Below, piece after piece: positions 8,792-18,135 of a DNA stretch of 64,000 nt. Location of the stretch: contig JACKLP010000001.1 of NCBI GenBank assembly GCA_024235875.1, positions 62,001 to 126,000 on the forward strand. The letters run 5' to 3'. The stretch is from Burkholderiaceae bacterium (GTDB taxonomy: Bacteria > Pseudomonadota > Gammaproteobacteria > Burkholderiales > Burkholderiaceae_E). Made by a program: the position numbers and the translations under genes. The notes beneath the pieces were generated by a model. That model made no database searches. It was given only the letters and a program-made list of their open reading frames with translations, and was not told where the DNA came from. The number at the start of each line of letters is the position of its first letter. Position 1 is the first letter of the stretch.

Positions 8792-10198
8792 ATGCAGACC
8801 GATCGATCCTTCCAGGTTCGCGCTGCCGAAGCGCCCCGTGACCGGATCTCCCGGGCCATCGAGGTCGTCGAGTCCGGGTTGATCGAGCGTGAAGATCACG
8901 CGCGAGTGCTCGTACTTGCGGCCTTGTGCGGAGAGCACCTGCTGTTGATCGGTCCGCCGGGTACCGCCAAGAGCGAACTGGCGCGACGACTCCACCGCAT
9001 ATTCGGCGGACGTTACTTCGAGCGACTTCTGACGCGGTTCTCGGTGCCGGAGGAGTTGTTCGGACCGCTTTCCCTGGCGGCACTCGACGAGGGGCGCTAT
9101 GAACGCGACATCGCGGGTTATCTTCCGGATGCCACGATCGGTTTCTTGGACGAGGTGTTCAAGGGGAATTCGGCAATCCTCAATGCATTGCTGACTTTGC
9201 TCAACGAACGGGTTTTCGATCAGGGGTCGGAGCGGGTCGAAACGCCGTTGATCTCACTGGTGGCGGCGAGCAACGAACTACCGCATGAGGACACGCTCAA
9301 GGCATTCGAGGATCGGTTCTTGTTCCGGTATCCAGTTGCTGCGGTGGCTGACGATCATTTTGCCGAACTACTCGCCATCGACCCGGATCGAGCCGCTCCG
9401 AGTGGCGAAGCCATATTGGATCGGAATGGAGTCGCGCATGTCGCCACGCTCGCACGGAACGTGCCACTGACGGGCGCCGTTCGAGACGCACTGCTGGCCC
9501 TGCGAGTCGAGATGCGCGAGCGTGGGATCGAGATCTCCGATCGTCGCTGGGTGCGGGCGACGCGAGCGCTGAGGATCGCCGCGTCGACGAACGGCGGTGT
9601 CCGGGTCGAGCTCACGGACCTGTGGATCCTGAAGGCGATTCTTGCCCTCGATGCCGAGCAGGCTGATCGCCTGGAGTCCTGGTACTGCGATTGCATCGGC
9701 GCGGCTGAAGTCGTCGATCCCCAGCGTTGCGCACGAATCGTTCAAGCGTTCGAGAAGCAACTGGAGCTCGAACGCAGCGCGACCGAACTCGCCTTCGATG
9801 ACGCGGGGAAGCTTTCCCTGATGCGGCGGAGGAGTACGGAGGACGGCTCGGACCTGGGTGACTCGGCACCTCGCATTTCGGCTTTCAGCCGAGGCCGTCG
9901 GTACAGCGCCACACATGTCGCCGCGCGGCTGTCGCAGATCGACGATGTCGTGCGGCAGTTCGACGGCTACCTGCATGCCGCGAAGGAGCACTCGACGAGT
10001 GTCGAGGCTCGATTGGCCGCACATCTTTGGGTGCCTGCCCGGGTCGCCCAGCGGGTAGCGGATGTGCTGGCGGCAACGGCTGCCCGAGTGACTGAACTTC
10101 GCAGCGTGCTGATGCAGGTGCGCGAGGGCTATTTTGGACTGCCGTTGACGGAAGACGACAACGACGTGGCACCGAACCCGGTCCAGATCCTTGACTGA
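8792..10198 (+). CDS. ravA: MoxR-family AAA+ ATPase, RavA-like
   Basis: RavA-type MoxR ATPase, 468 aa. Walker A GPPGTAKS is at 54-61 and Walker B FLDEVFKG begins near 118. The sequence TRFSVPEELFGPLSLAALDEGRYERDIAGYLP is split by family motifs that are close to E. coli RavA. The C-terminal third is helical and would hold the triple-helical/LARA-like region. In E. coli RavA works with the VWA protein ViaA, binds LdcI and affects respiratory-complex and aminoglycoside phenotypes. It overlaps the next gene by 8 bp if that gene starts at TTG 10191, so the two are coupled. Confidence 0.88.
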   Translation: MQTDRSFQVRAAEAPRDRISRAIEVVESGLIEREDHARVLVLAALCGEHLLLIGPPGTAKSELARRLHRIFGGRYFERLLTRFSVPEELFGPLSLAALDEGRYERDIAGYLPDATIGFLDEVFKGNSAILNALLTLLNERVFDQGSERVETPLISLVAASNELPHEDTLKAFEDRFLFRYPVAAVADDHFAELLAIDPDRAAPSGEAILDRNGVAHVATLARNVPLTGAVRDALLALRVEMRERGIEISDRRWVRATRALRIAASTNGGVRVELTDLWILKAILALDAEQADRLESWYCDCIGAAEVVDPQRCARIVQAFEKQLELERSATELAFDDAGKLSLMRRRSTEDGSDLGDSAPRISAFSRGRRYSATHVAARLSQIDDVVRQFDGYLHAAKEHSTSVEARLAAHLWVPARVAQRVADVLAATAARVTELRSVLMQVREGYFGLPLTEDDNDVAPNPVQILD

Positions 10199-11798
10199 TT
10201 CCGGCGCTTCGGCAGCCGACATGTGCGGCGATCGGCGCTTTGATCCGTACAGCCTCGAGACCCGGTACGCTCCGCTCGACGAGCTTGGCAGGGCACTGTG
10301 GTTGCCGGCCATCACCAATACGGAAGGGCGCCTGGCAAGCCGACTGGCTGCGGTTTCCGCGTGGTACAAGCGGCTGCTCGCGGGCGAACTGGCGATGGTC
10401 GCGGGCGATCCGTGGCCGGCATCGGACATCTTGGGAGCGCTCTCCTGCGCATTGGATCGACTGGATCTGCCTGCACTCACTCGCGGTCATCCGGAGATCA
10501 GCGAGCAAGTGATCCGAAGCTTGCTGTGGCATATCGATCGGCTCGTGGTGGCGATCCCCAGGCTCGGGCGAGACGGTGCGGTCGCCGCCGTCGTCGAGGC
10601 CTTCGTTGCCGACTGGGATGCCCAGCGATCGGATATGAAGGAGGTCCTGCGTGTCTTCGAGTCGCTCGACGGGATCGCCACCTTCGCGCGCTGGTCGGAG
10701 CTGCGTGGAGTCCTCGAGGACGACTCCTGGCAAGCTGTGCTGAGCGCTCATGAGGCGATCGCCACGCTGCCCGAGTTGGCCGCGCTCGTGCGCCGAATCG
10801 GGCGCGCCCGCCCGGTAGAAGAGTTCGAGGTGCTTCCAGGCGCAGTGCAGCGATCAGAAGCGGAGTCCACGCAATGGGTTCGCCGGCTCGCCGATGCCAG
10901 GCTGGCCGGCGCCGCGCGCGAGACCGAGGGCGTGCGCCGATCGGGTGATCTGAATCGCTTGTTACCTAGCGAGAGCATGCTCTATCGCGCGCGCACCGGC
11001 AGCCGGCACGATCTCACGCGACGCCGGCTCCGGCGTCTGTTCGCTGCGCGATTGCATGAGCAGGCGCTATTGACCTATGAGCAACGCGAGACCTGGGTGG
11101 AGCCCGAATGGGTCCTCGAGACGATTCATACGCTCCAGGAGCGGCCGGTGTTGCGGCGTCGGCTCGAATCGGGCCCGATGATCGTCTGCATCGATACTTC
11201 TGCTTCCATGGCGGGAGGACCGGAAGCGGTGGCCAAGGCGGTCGTTCTGGAGGCGATGCGTACGGCCGCGCGCGAGCGCCGGGCGTGCATCTTGCTGTCC
11301 TTCAGCGGTCCAGGGGAGCTGAGCGAGATGGAGCTGGGGGCCGATGTCGACTCGGTGAAGGCGGTTGCGCAGTTCCTGTCGCGCAGTTTTCATGGGGGCA
11401 CCGACATCGTCGAACCGTTCGAGCGCGCGCTTTCGCTCATAGAGGACGCTGGTTGGCGCAATGCCGACCTGGTGATCGCATCCGATGGCGAGTTCGGGCC
11501 GACTCCCGCGCTACTGGAGCGAGCCTGTGCGGTGCGACGCCAAACCGGAATGCGGGTGCAGGGGATCCTGATCGGCGATCGCGAAACGCTTGGGTTGCGA
11601 AAGACCTGCGATGAGATCTACTGGGTCAGGAACTGGCGACGCTTTGGGCTGCGTCACGGCCAGGAGGCTCCGCCCGTGCACGATCGGAACCTGACCGGCA
11701 TCTATTTCCCGAATGCCGGCGCCATGCCAGGACAGGCCCGGCAGGCGGTCCAGGCGCTAGGGACGCGATCGACGCGGGATTCCAAGCCAGGGCGCTAA
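10191..11798 (+). CDS. viaA: VWA-domain protein, ViaA-like partner of RavA
   Basis: Up to 535 aa. The C-terminal von Willebrand A domain has a full MIDAS: D335-T-S-A-S339, Thr404 in FHGGTD and Asp432 in IASDGEF. The helical N-terminal two thirds match the ViaA layout, including an LLP...Y/ARRL segment before the VWA domain as in E. coli ViaA. I give TTG 10191, which overlaps ravA by 8 bp. ATG 10221 (MCGDRRFDPY) is equally possible, and neither has a clear ribosome site. Presumed metal-binding adaptor of the RavA ATPase. Confidence 0.82.
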   Translation: MTDSGASAADMCGDRRFDPYSLETRYAPLDELGRALWLPAITNTEGRLASRLAAVSAWYKRLLAGELAMVAGDPWPASDILGALSCALDRLDLPALTRGHPEISEQVIRSLLWHIDRLVVAIPRLGRDGAVAAVVEAFVADWDAQRSDMKEVLRVFESLDGIATFARWSELRGVLEDDSWQAVLSAHEAIATLPELAALVRRIGRARPVEEFEVLPGAVQRSEAESTQWVRRLADARLAGAARETEGVRRSGDLNRLLPSESMLYRARTGSRHDLTRRRLRRLFAARLHEQALLTYEQRETWVEPEWVLETIHTLQERPVLRRRLESGPMIVCIDTSASMAGGPEAVAKAVVLEAMRTAARERRACILLSFSGPGELSEMELGADVDSVKAVAQFLSRSFHGGTDIVEPFERALSLIEDAGWRNADLVIASDGEFGPTPALLERACAVRRQTGMRVQGILIGDRETLGLRKTCDEIYWVRNWRRFGLRHGQEAPPVHDRNLTGIYFPNAGAMPGQARQAVQALGTRSTRDSKPGR

Positions 11799-11837
11799 GA
11801 GGCTTCGCTTCGGGTTGCGGCCGGATTCGCACGGCTC

Positions 11838-12617
11838 TCAGGCGGGGCCTTCGCGGAGCTTCATCAGGACCAGCGAGCAGTTGTCGCCATGGCCGTCGGC
11901 CCTTTGGCGCGCCCGCGCAATCATCGTTGCAGCCGCGTGGCGCGGCGACTGATGTTCGACCAGCTGTCCGAGTTCCTCGGCGCCCAAGTAGTTCCACAGG
12001 CCGTCCGAGCAGATCAGAAAGGAGTCACCGGCAGAGGGTTGCATCAGCATGCCCATCTCCGGCGCCGGTTTTTCACGCGATCCCAGCGCATTGGTCAGGC
12101 GACCGGCCGACGGATGCAGCCGGGCACGTTCCGGGCTCATCCTGCCCTCGTCGATCATCCGCTGCGCAAGGGTATGGTCCCGGCTGCAATGCAGGAGATC
12201 CCGTCCCCGGAAATGATAGATGCGGCTATCGCCGACATGGCACCAATCGATCCGGTCTGGCTGGAACAGGACGGCCGCGAAGGTGCAATGCGGTTCGCGC
12301 TCCGAGGTCAGGCCGGTCAGGCGAATGACCGTATGGATCTCGTCGACCAGCGCCCCCAGAAAGCGCGGTCCGTCCGATTCGGAGGCAACAAATCCGTCGA
12401 AAGCCGACTGCGCGACCAGCATGGCGTTTTCCGCAGCCATGGCGCCGCCCGACATCCCTCCGATCCCGTCCGCGAGAACGCCGAGGACGCAACGGGGCGA
12501 GTACCGGCTCTGAAGGAGCGCGACCCGGTCTTGCTGCTCGGGTCGATCACCTTGGTGCTGGGCGGTACAGACGGCGACTGAAAGGCGATGTTCGACAGCA
12601 GTTTGAACAGAGGCCAT
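11838..12617 (-). CDS. PP2C-family serine/threonine protein phosphatase
   Basis: Stand-alone PPM/PP2C phosphatase, 259 aa, soluble, with no membrane segment. Metal-binding motifs are Asp30 (EQQDR), Asp50 (LADGIGG), the ICSDGLWNYL motif and C-terminal GDNCSLVL. Such phosphatases usually oppose Hanks-type kinases or act in partner-switching and type VI secretion. No kinase is nearby. The start MASVQTAVEHR lies 8 nt after a TAATAC hexamer on this strand. Longer upstream reading is not family-like. It converges with viaA (39 bp apart) and diverges from the DUF465 gene. Confidence 0.88.
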   Translation of the reverse strand: MASVQTAVEHRLSVAVCTAQHQGDRPEQQDRVALLQSRYSPRCVLGVLADGIGGMSGGAMAAENAMLVAQSAFDGFVASESDGPRFLGALVDEIHTVIRLTGLTSEREPHCTFAAVLFQPDRIDWCHVGDSRIYHFRGRDLLHCSRDHTLAQRMIDEGRMSPERARLHPSAGRLTNALGSREKPAPEMGMLMQPSAGDSFLICSDGLWNYLGAEELGQLVEHQSPRHAAATMIARARQRADGHGDNCSLVLMKLREGPA

Positions 12618-12686
12618 GGGCCCAAGTATTATCACAGCAAGCGTCGGGGCGCGTTGCCGTCCCAGACGAACCAGGTGCCCGAGCCG

Positions 12687-12893
12687 ATGAACGACGCGCA
12701 TACCGAAGCCATCAAACGCCGAATCGCCGAGCTGCAACTCGAGCACCGCGGCCTCGATGCAATGATCGAGGCTATCGGCGGCCAGCCGCTGTTCGACGAG
12801 CTGCAGTTGCGACGACTCAAGAAGCGGAAATTGCAGATCAAGGACGCGATCGTGGTCCTGCAGATGCAATTGGTTCCCGACATCCCCGCCTGA
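12687..12893 (+). CDS. DUF465 (YdcH-like) small protein
   Basis: 68-aa charged helical protein of the DUF465/YdcH family. The signature is the helix pair LEHRGLDAMIEAI and DELQLRRLKKRKLQIKD. The family is widespread in proteobacteria and has no established role. I start at ATG 12687 (MNDAHTEAIKRR); the open frame extends upstream without similarity. It is 69 bp from the divergent phosphatase start and 14 bp before the DinG-like helicase gene. Confidence 0.82.
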   Translation: MNDAHTEAIKRRIAELQLEHRGLDAMIEAIGGQPLFDELQLRRLKKRKLQIKDAIVVLQMQLVPDIPA

Positions 12894-12907
12894 GCCAGCA
12901 CTGAGCG

Positions 12908-15073
12908 GTGCGCGAAGACATATCAACGGTCACATCAGGCCCGGCTGGGCAGCGCGAGCCGGTTGGGGTCGGCGCGCATGCCGCAACCGGGCCGGCCGAC
13001 GATATCGGGCCACGGGCGGTCGCTGCGTTGGGGCCGGATGGGGCGCTGGCGGCCGGTCGCAACGGGTTCGTCGCCCGGCATTCGCAGCAGGAAATGGCGC
13101 AGTGCGTCGCCGAGGCTATCGCCGGCTGTTCGACCCTGGTCGCCGAGGCGGGAACCGGGACCGGCAAGACTTTCGCATACCTGGTACCGCTGCTGATGTC
13201 GGGCGCAAGAGCGATCATATCGACGGGCACCCGCAATCTTCAGGACCAGTTGTATCGACGGGATCTTCCGGCGGTGGCCTCGGCACTCGGACTGAACCCG
13301 CGGTTCGCGGTGCTGAAGGGCCGCTCCAACTATATCTGCCACCATCACTTGCAGCGTAGCCTGCAGGACGGGCGGTTCGAGCGAGCCAAGGACGCCGCGG
13401 CATTGCAGCGAATCGCCCGGTTCGCGGCCGTGTCATCCAGCGGTGACCGCGCCGATGCGCTCGGCATAGCCGAAACGAGCCCGGCCTGGTCGCGCGCTGT
13501 TTCCACGCGCGAGAACTGTCTGGGGCAGGACTGCGACGACTACGAACGCTGCTTCCTCACCCAGGCTCGCCGACGCGCGATGCAGGCGGACGTGGTGGTG
13601 GTCAATCATCACCTTTTCTGCGCCGATCTGGCCCTGCGCGACGACGGAGTGTCCGAGCTCCTACCGAATACCGAAGCGATCGTCTTCGACGAGGCTCATC
13701 AGTTGCCGGAGATAGCGACCCAGTTCTTCGGGCTGAGCTTCTCGACGCGCCAGGTCATGGATCTCGGTCGCGACCTGTTGCGAACCGGCATGGCGGATGC
13801 CGCGGATGCGACCGACTGGGTCGCATTGCAACGAGGGCTCGAGCAGGCGGTCAGGGATTGGCGCTTGCAGGCTGGGCCGAGCGGACGAATCGATGCCGCG
13901 CGCGCGCGTCGACTGACCTCGTTCTCGGCCGCGTTGACCACAGTGCGGGCGCAATTGGGCTCGGCGGCCGAAGTGCTGACCGAGGCGTCGGAGCGCAGTC
14001 GCGATCTGGAACGTCTCGCTCTTCGGGTCGGTGAACTGGTCCGTCGGCTCGATCGCTGGGTCGCTGGCTTGCACGGTATCACCTCGGAGCAAGACGGGCG
14101 CGCCGGCCATGCGACCGGGCAGCTTGCCGTCGAGACGGCTGGCCCTGCTGCGCAGGCCACCGCCATGGCCCCTCGGTCCGACCCCTCCATGCCCGACGAA
14201 CCCCCAGTGACTGACGCCGTGCATTGGGTCGACGTCCATGCGCAGGGAGTGACGCTGCACGCGACGCCCTTGTCGGTCGCGGGTCCATTCAGCCGGCATC
14301 GCCTGGGCGCCCGACGTGCGTGGGTCTTCGCGTCCGCGACGCTGACTGTCGACGGCAGATTCGACCATTTCAGTCGCCGGCTAGGTCTGGAAGACGCACA
14401 GATGCGCAGCTGGCCGAGCCCGTTCGACTATGAGGCGCAGTCGATGCTCTATGTGCCGGCAGGCTTGGCGGAGCCCAGCCATTCCGGATTCGCGGCGGCC
14501 TTCGCGAATGAGTTGGCGGCGTTGATCGTCGAGAATCGAGGTCGCGCCTTCGTGCTGTGTACCAGTTTGCGAATGGTCGATCAGATGGCTCGGCTGCTGG
14601 AGCCGACCCTTGGCGCCGCTTCGGGCTACGAACTACTGGTGCAGGGAACGATGCCCCGAGCCGCCTTGCTCGAGCACTTCAGATCCGCCAAGCGCCCCGT
14701 CCTGGTCGGCAGCGCGAGTTTCTGGGAGGGCGTCGACGTGGTCGGAGCGCAGCTCTCGTTGGTCGCGATAGACAAGCTTCCGTTCGCGCCACCAGATGAC
14801 CCGGTGCTCAGAGCGCGGGCCGATGCGGCCAAACGCGGTGGGGTGGACCCATTTTCGACGATTCAGTTGCCGGAGGCGGCGATGACGCTCAAACAAGGCG
14901 TCGGGCGCTTGATTCGGGCCGAGACCGACCATGGTCTGCTGGTCATCGGTGACAGGCGTCTGGTCGAGAAACCCTACGGACGGGTGATCCTGAGAAGCCT
15001 GCCGCCGTTCACCCTGACCCGGGAACGCGCAACAGCGCTCGAGTTCGTTCGCGCCAGGACCGCGGCAAGCTAG
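12908..15073 (+). CDS. yoaA: ATP-dependent DNA helicase, DinG/YoaA (Rad3/XPD) family
   Basis: Superfamily 2 iron-sulfur helicase, 721 aa. The Q-motif-like RHSQQEMAQ precedes Walker A EAGTGTGKT, and the DEAH box is FDEAHQLPE. Four cysteines fit the Fe-S cluster: one in NYICHHH and three in ENCLGQDCDDYERC. C-terminal motifs include SASFWEGVDV and QGVGRLIR. The family unwinds damaged or stalled DNA intermediates. The GTG start at 12908 gives about 55 low-complexity residues before the helicase core, so a later start is possible. A Pro/Ala-rich segment near residues 400-430 is probably a disordered insert. Confidence 0.9.
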   Translation: MREDISTVTSGPAGQREPVGVGAHAATGPADDIGPRAVAALGPDGALAAGRNGFVARHSQQEMAQCVAEAIAGCSTLVAEAGTGTGKTFAYLVPLLMSGARAIISTGTRNLQDQLYRRDLPAVASALGLNPRFAVLKGRSNYICHHHLQRSLQDGRFERAKDAAALQRIARFAAVSSSGDRADALGIAETSPAWSRAVSTRENCLGQDCDDYERCFLTQARRRAMQADVVVVNHHLFCADLALRDDGVSELLPNTEAIVFDEAHQLPEIATQFFGLSFSTRQVMDLGRDLLRTGMADAADATDWVALQRGLEQAVRDWRLQAGPSGRIDAARARRLTSFSAALTTVRAQLGSAAEVLTEASERSRDLERLALRVGELVRRLDRWVAGLHGITSEQDGRAGHATGQLAVETAGPAAQATAMAPRSDPSMPDEPPVTDAVHWVDVHAQGVTLHATPLSVAGPFSRHRLGARRAWVFASATLTVDGRFDHFSRRLGLEDAQMRSWPSPFDYEAQSMLYVPAGLAEPSHSGFAAAFANELAALIVENRGRAFVLCTSLRMVDQMARLLEPTLGAASGYELLVQGTMPRAALLEHFRSAKRPVLVGSASFWEGVDVVGAQLSLVAIDKLPFAPPDDPVLRARADAAKRGGVDPFSTIQLPEAAMTLKQGVGRLIRAETDHGLLVIGDRRLVEKPYGRVILRSLPPFTLTRERATALEFVRARTAAS

Positions 15074-15163
15074 GCGCTCGGATGGCAAGAGGCGCGGCAC
15101 GGCGAATGAACCAAGACCGGTCGGCGCCCGGACTGTGGGCAGTGAGAGAAGATTGCGCCGGAA

Positions 15164-15994
15164 TCAGCGCCAGATCTGCCACCAGCGTCGATCGTCCCGA
15201 AGGCGGCCATCCTTGAGGTAGGCGCTGTCGGGAAAATTGCGCTTGAGTACGCGTCGCGCGCCGTCTTCCAGGTCGTCTAGGCCGAGTTCCTGGTACGAGC
15301 GCATCATGATGAACAGCGCTTCCTCTACCGCGGGCGACTGTTGGTAGCGCCGAACCGCGATCTGGGCCCGATTGGCCGCCGCCACGTATGCGCCGCGACG
15401 AAAATAGTAGCGCGCGACATGAACCTCGCCGGCCGCCATGGAATTGAGCAGATACCGCATCCGGGCCAACGAGTCCGGTGCGTACTTGCTATCGGGAAAC
15501 TCGGTCGTGACGCGACGAAACGAGTCGAAGGCCTCACGAGCCGCATTGAGATCACGCTCGGAGAGATCCTGCCCGCCAAGATTCGCGAGCAGGCCCTGTT
15601 GCTCATTGAAGTTGATGAGCCCCTTCAGGTAGTAGACGTAGTCTCGGCGCGAATGATTCGGGTAGTGCTTGAGGAAGCGGTCGATCGTCGTCAGCGCGAG
15701 CGTGCGTTCACCGTCACGATAATGCGCATATGCGGTGTCGATCTGCGCCTGCTGCGCCCAGGTGCCAAACGGATAGCGGGACTCGAGCTTCTCCAACAGC
15801 TTGACGGCCTGGGTATAGTTGCCTGCCCCCATTTCGTCCTTGGCCTCTGCATATAATCGTTCGGGCGTCCAGCCCAGCGTCTCGTCTGGTTCGCGTGCCG
15901 GGGTACAGGCCCCCAGCAGCAATGCACCGGCGATTGCCAGCGTACCGAAAAGGCGGACCGGGGGAAGGGCGCGAGGCCGGGCGTCGTTAATCAT
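15164..15994 (-). CDS. bamD: Outer membrane assembly lipoprotein BamD
   Basis: BamD/ComL/YfiO, 276 aa, an essential lipoprotein of the BAM complex that folds outer-membrane beta-barrels. A lipoprotein signal peptide ends in LLLGAC with lipidated Cys30. TPR repeats follow (YAEAKDEMGAGNYTQAVKLLEKL, read in pieces; SRYPFGTWAQQAQ; FLKHYPNHSRRDYVYYLKG). The start ATG 15994 is only 8 bp from the divergent rluD ATG, and a TATAAT lies on this strand inside rluD. It converges with the helicase gene. Confidence 0.95.
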   Translation of the reverse strand: MINDARPRALPPVRLFGTLAIAGALLLGACTPAREPDETLGWTPERLYAEAKDEMGAGNYTQAVKLLEKLESRYPFGTWAQQAQIDTAYAHYRDGERTLALTTIDRFLKHYPNHSRRDYVYYLKGLINFNEQQGLLANLGGQDLSERDLNAAREAFDSFRRVTTEFPDSKYAPDSLARMRYLLNSMAAGEVHVARYYFRRGAYVAAANRAQIAVRRYQQSPAVEEALFIMMRSYQELGLDDLEDGARRVLKRNFPDSAYLKDGRLRDDRRWWQIWR

Positions 15995-16002
15995 CTTGCA
16001 GC

Positions 16003-17067
16003 ATGAACCCTCGAAACCGCGATTATATCGATCAGGTCGACCCGCAGTCTCTGCCCGGCGGCGCGGTTGGGGAGAATGCCGAAGCGATCCTGGTCGATGC
16101 GGCGGGTGGCCGCGGAGAAAGACTCGATCGCTTTCTGGCCGGGGCCTTGCCGGGCTATTCCCGCAGCCGCATTCAGCGCTGGATCGCGCTCGGCGCGGTC
16201 GAGTGCGACGAGCGTCCGATGGCGGCCAAGACACGGCTGAAGGGGATCGAACGGATCCGGGTCGCGCCGCAACCACTCGAGGCGGATGGCGCGTTTGTCG
16301 CCGAACCCATCGACATCGAGATCGTCTACGAGAACGATGCCCTGCTCGTGCTCGACAAGCCTGCCGGCCTGGTCGTGCATCCGGCCCCCGGAAACTGGCG
16401 CGGTACGTTGATGAACGGCTTGCTGCATGCCAGGGCCCAGCTCGCGGAACTGCCTCGGGCCGGTATCGTTCATCGTCTGGACAAGGACACGAGCGGACTC
16501 ATGGTGGTCGCCAAGACCGAGATGGCCCGGCAGGACCTCGTCGCGCAACTGGCCGATCGGGCGGTCTCGCGGCGCTATCTGGCGCTGGTTTGCGGCGACG
16601 CACCGGAGCTCGCCAACGTGGATCAGCCGATCGGCCGCGACCCGCGAAATCGCCTGCGCATGGCCATCCGCGAGGGTGCCGAGGGCAAGCCTTCGCGCAC
16701 GGATTTCGTGCGACTGGCGCTTCAGCGCTTGAAGCATCGCGAGGGCCATGGCGGGTCCGTGGTCGTGAGCCTGCTGGAGTGCATTCTTCATACGGGCCGC
16801 ACGCATCAAATCCGGGTGCATGCGGCGGCGATCGGTCTGCCGCTATGCGGCGATTCCGTGTATGGCGGCCCCTCGGAGCCATTCTGGCCTCGCCAGATGC
16901 TGCATGCCTGGCGGCTGGGGCTGCGCTCTCCCGAAGACGGAAAGCCGATGCAATGGACGAGCCGAGTACCCGACGACATGGCCGCGGCGTTGGCCGACGC
17001 CGGGATCGACACCGCCAGGCTCCCTGAACCTGCTCGTCCTCACGGTAGAAGCCCGCGCCATGATTGA
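16003..17067 (+). CDS. rluD: 23S rRNA pseudouridine synthase RluD
   Basis: RluA-family pseudouridine synthase, 354 aa, predicted to modify helix 69 of 23S rRNA. An S4 RNA-binding domain lies near residues 40-95 (GERLDRFLAGALPGYSRSRI in part). The catalytic motif HRLDKDTSGL carries Asp160. TGRTHQIRVH and the C-terminal LHAWRL motif are present. The N-terminal 30 residues are less conserved, so a slightly later start cannot be excluded. It is divergent from bamD and overlaps pgeF by 8 bp. Confidence 0.95.
   Translation: MNPRNRDYIDQVDPQSLPGGAVGENAEAILVDAAGGRGERLDRFLAGALPGYSRSRIQRWIALGAVECDERPMAAKTRLKGIERIRVAPQPLEADGAFVAEPIDIEIVYENDALLVLDKPAGLVVHPAPGNWRGTLMNGLLHARAQLAELPRAGIVHRLDKDTSGLMVVAKTEMARQDLVAQLADRAVSRRYLALVCGDAPELANVDQPIGRDPRNRLRMAIREGAEGKPSRTDFVRLALQRLKHREGHGGSVVVSLLECILHTGRTHQIRVHAAAIGLPLCGDSVYGGPSEPFWPRQMLHAWRLGLRSPEDGKPMQWTSRVPDDMAAALADAGIDTARLPEPARPHGRSPRHD
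16022..16027 (-). promoter_or_regulatory. Candidate -10 element of bamD (TATAAT)
   Basis: A consensus TATAAT on the minus strand, 27 nt before the bamD start codon and inside the first codons of divergent rluD. The -35 position (AGACTG at 17-nt spacing) is poor, so it rests on the -10 and its location. Confidence 0.45.
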
Positions 17068-17857
17068 ACATTGTTCGTCGGCCGATACCCCGGGCGGCCG
17101 TCTGCCCGTCGAGTCCTGGGTGCCGAATGCCCGCGTGAGAGCGCTGTTCTCACTCCGGCGCGGTGGCGTGTCCGATGGCCCATATGGTGAACTCGATGGC
17201 AGCGGCGGCCTCAATCTTGGCTCGAACACGGGTGACCGGCCCGAATCCGTGCTCGAGAACCGCGCGCGCTTGCGGGCCGTGCTTCCGGCGGAACCGCACT
17301 GGCTCACCCAGGTCCATGGCACGAATGTTCATCGATTCGATGCCCCTGCCGGGCAGGCATCGGTCGTGGCCGATGCATCGGTGACTTCCAGCCCTGGGTG
17401 CGTCCTCGCTATCTTGACGGCCGACTGCCTGCCCGTCCTATTCGCTGATCGCAGCGGTAGGGCGGTCGGCGCGGCCCATGCCGGGTGGCGCGGGCTCGCT
17501 GGAGGCGTCATCGAGCAGACGATTGGCGCGCTGGCGGATCTGGGGGTGACCGCACAAGACCTCTCGGTCTGCATAGGACCCGGAATCGGTGCGGCATCCT
17601 ACGAGGTCGGCCACGACGTTCGGAAGGCCTTTTGCGATCGCGACCGGGCCGCGTCGGCCGGCTTTCGGCCCGGTCGCATGCAGGGAAAGTGGCTGGCCGA
17701 CTTGCCGCTGCTGGCCCGGCAGCGATTGCAGGCGGCTGGCATCGCCGACATCGTTGGCGGCGAGCACTGCACCTATTCTGATCCGGTACGTTTCTACTCG
17801 TATCGGCGAGACGGCCAGACGGGGCGAATGGCCTCAACGATCTGGATCGTCCCGTGA
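17060..17857 (+). CDS. pgeF: Peptidoglycan editing factor PgeF (YfiH/laccase-domain)
   Basis: PgeF-family protein, 265 aa. E. coli YfiH removes mis-incorporated L-Ser from UDP-MurNAc; other relatives have purine nucleoside or multicopper oxidase-like activities. Metal-ligand motifs LTADCLPVLFAD and AHAGWRGLAGG are intact, as are QVHGTNVH and CIGPGIGAASYEVG. ATG 17060 starts inside the rluD stop region (ATGATTGA overlap), so it is translationally coupled to rluD. Its last 24 bp overlap the convergent small membrane protein gene. Confidence 0.94.
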   Translation: MIEHCSSADTPGGRLPVESWVPNARVRALFSLRRGGVSDGPYGELDGSGGLNLGSNTGDRPESVLENRARLRAVLPAEPHWLTQVHGTNVHRFDAPAGQASVVADASVTSSPGCVLAILTADCLPVLFADRSGRAVGAAHAGWRGLAGGVIEQTIGALADLGVTAQDLSVCIGPGIGAASYEVGHDVRKAFCDRDRAASAGFRPGRMQGKWLADLPLLARQRLQAAGIADIVGGEHCTYSDPVRFYSYRRDGQTGRMASTIWIVP

Positions 17858-18100
17858 GTCACTGGGCGAATCCACGGAGCGGATCGAAGGCGAATCGGAC
17901 TCGGTCGCCGCTGCGCGGGCTTCTCGCGCTTCTCGCGCGCGTCGATTCCGGCGCCGCTGGGGCGTTCCCATCAGGTACAGGAGCAGTGCGAGCGGCAGCA
18001 GTCCATAAAACAGCAGCGTCGCCACCCCCGCGACCACCGAGGTTTCAGTGAGTGCCATCAAGCTGGTCACGAACAGCCATCCGATTGCCACGATATACAT
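17834..18100 (-). CDS. Small two-helix membrane protein, hypothetical
   Basis: 88 aa. Residues 1-20 and about 24-43 form two hydrophobic segments (MYIVAIGWLFVTSLMALTE; ATLLFYGLLPLALLLYLMG). They are followed by an Arg-rich, then acidic cytoplasmic-type tail (RRRNRRAREARE, then Ser/Asp-rich). The pattern resembles small conserved betaproteobacterial proteins of unknown function. ATG 18100 has a GGGAG site 9-10 nt upstream; a TTG two codons earlier is less likely. It overlaps the 3' end of pgeF on the opposite strand by 24 bp. Confidence 0.72.
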   Translation of the reverse strand: MYIVAIGWLFVTSLMALTETSVVAGVATLLFYGLLPLALLLYLMGTPQRRRNRRAREAREARAAATESDSPSIRSVDSPSDSRDDPDR

Positions 18101-18135
18101 CGCCAAGCGCTCCCTGCCATGGATTTGTCTATCAA

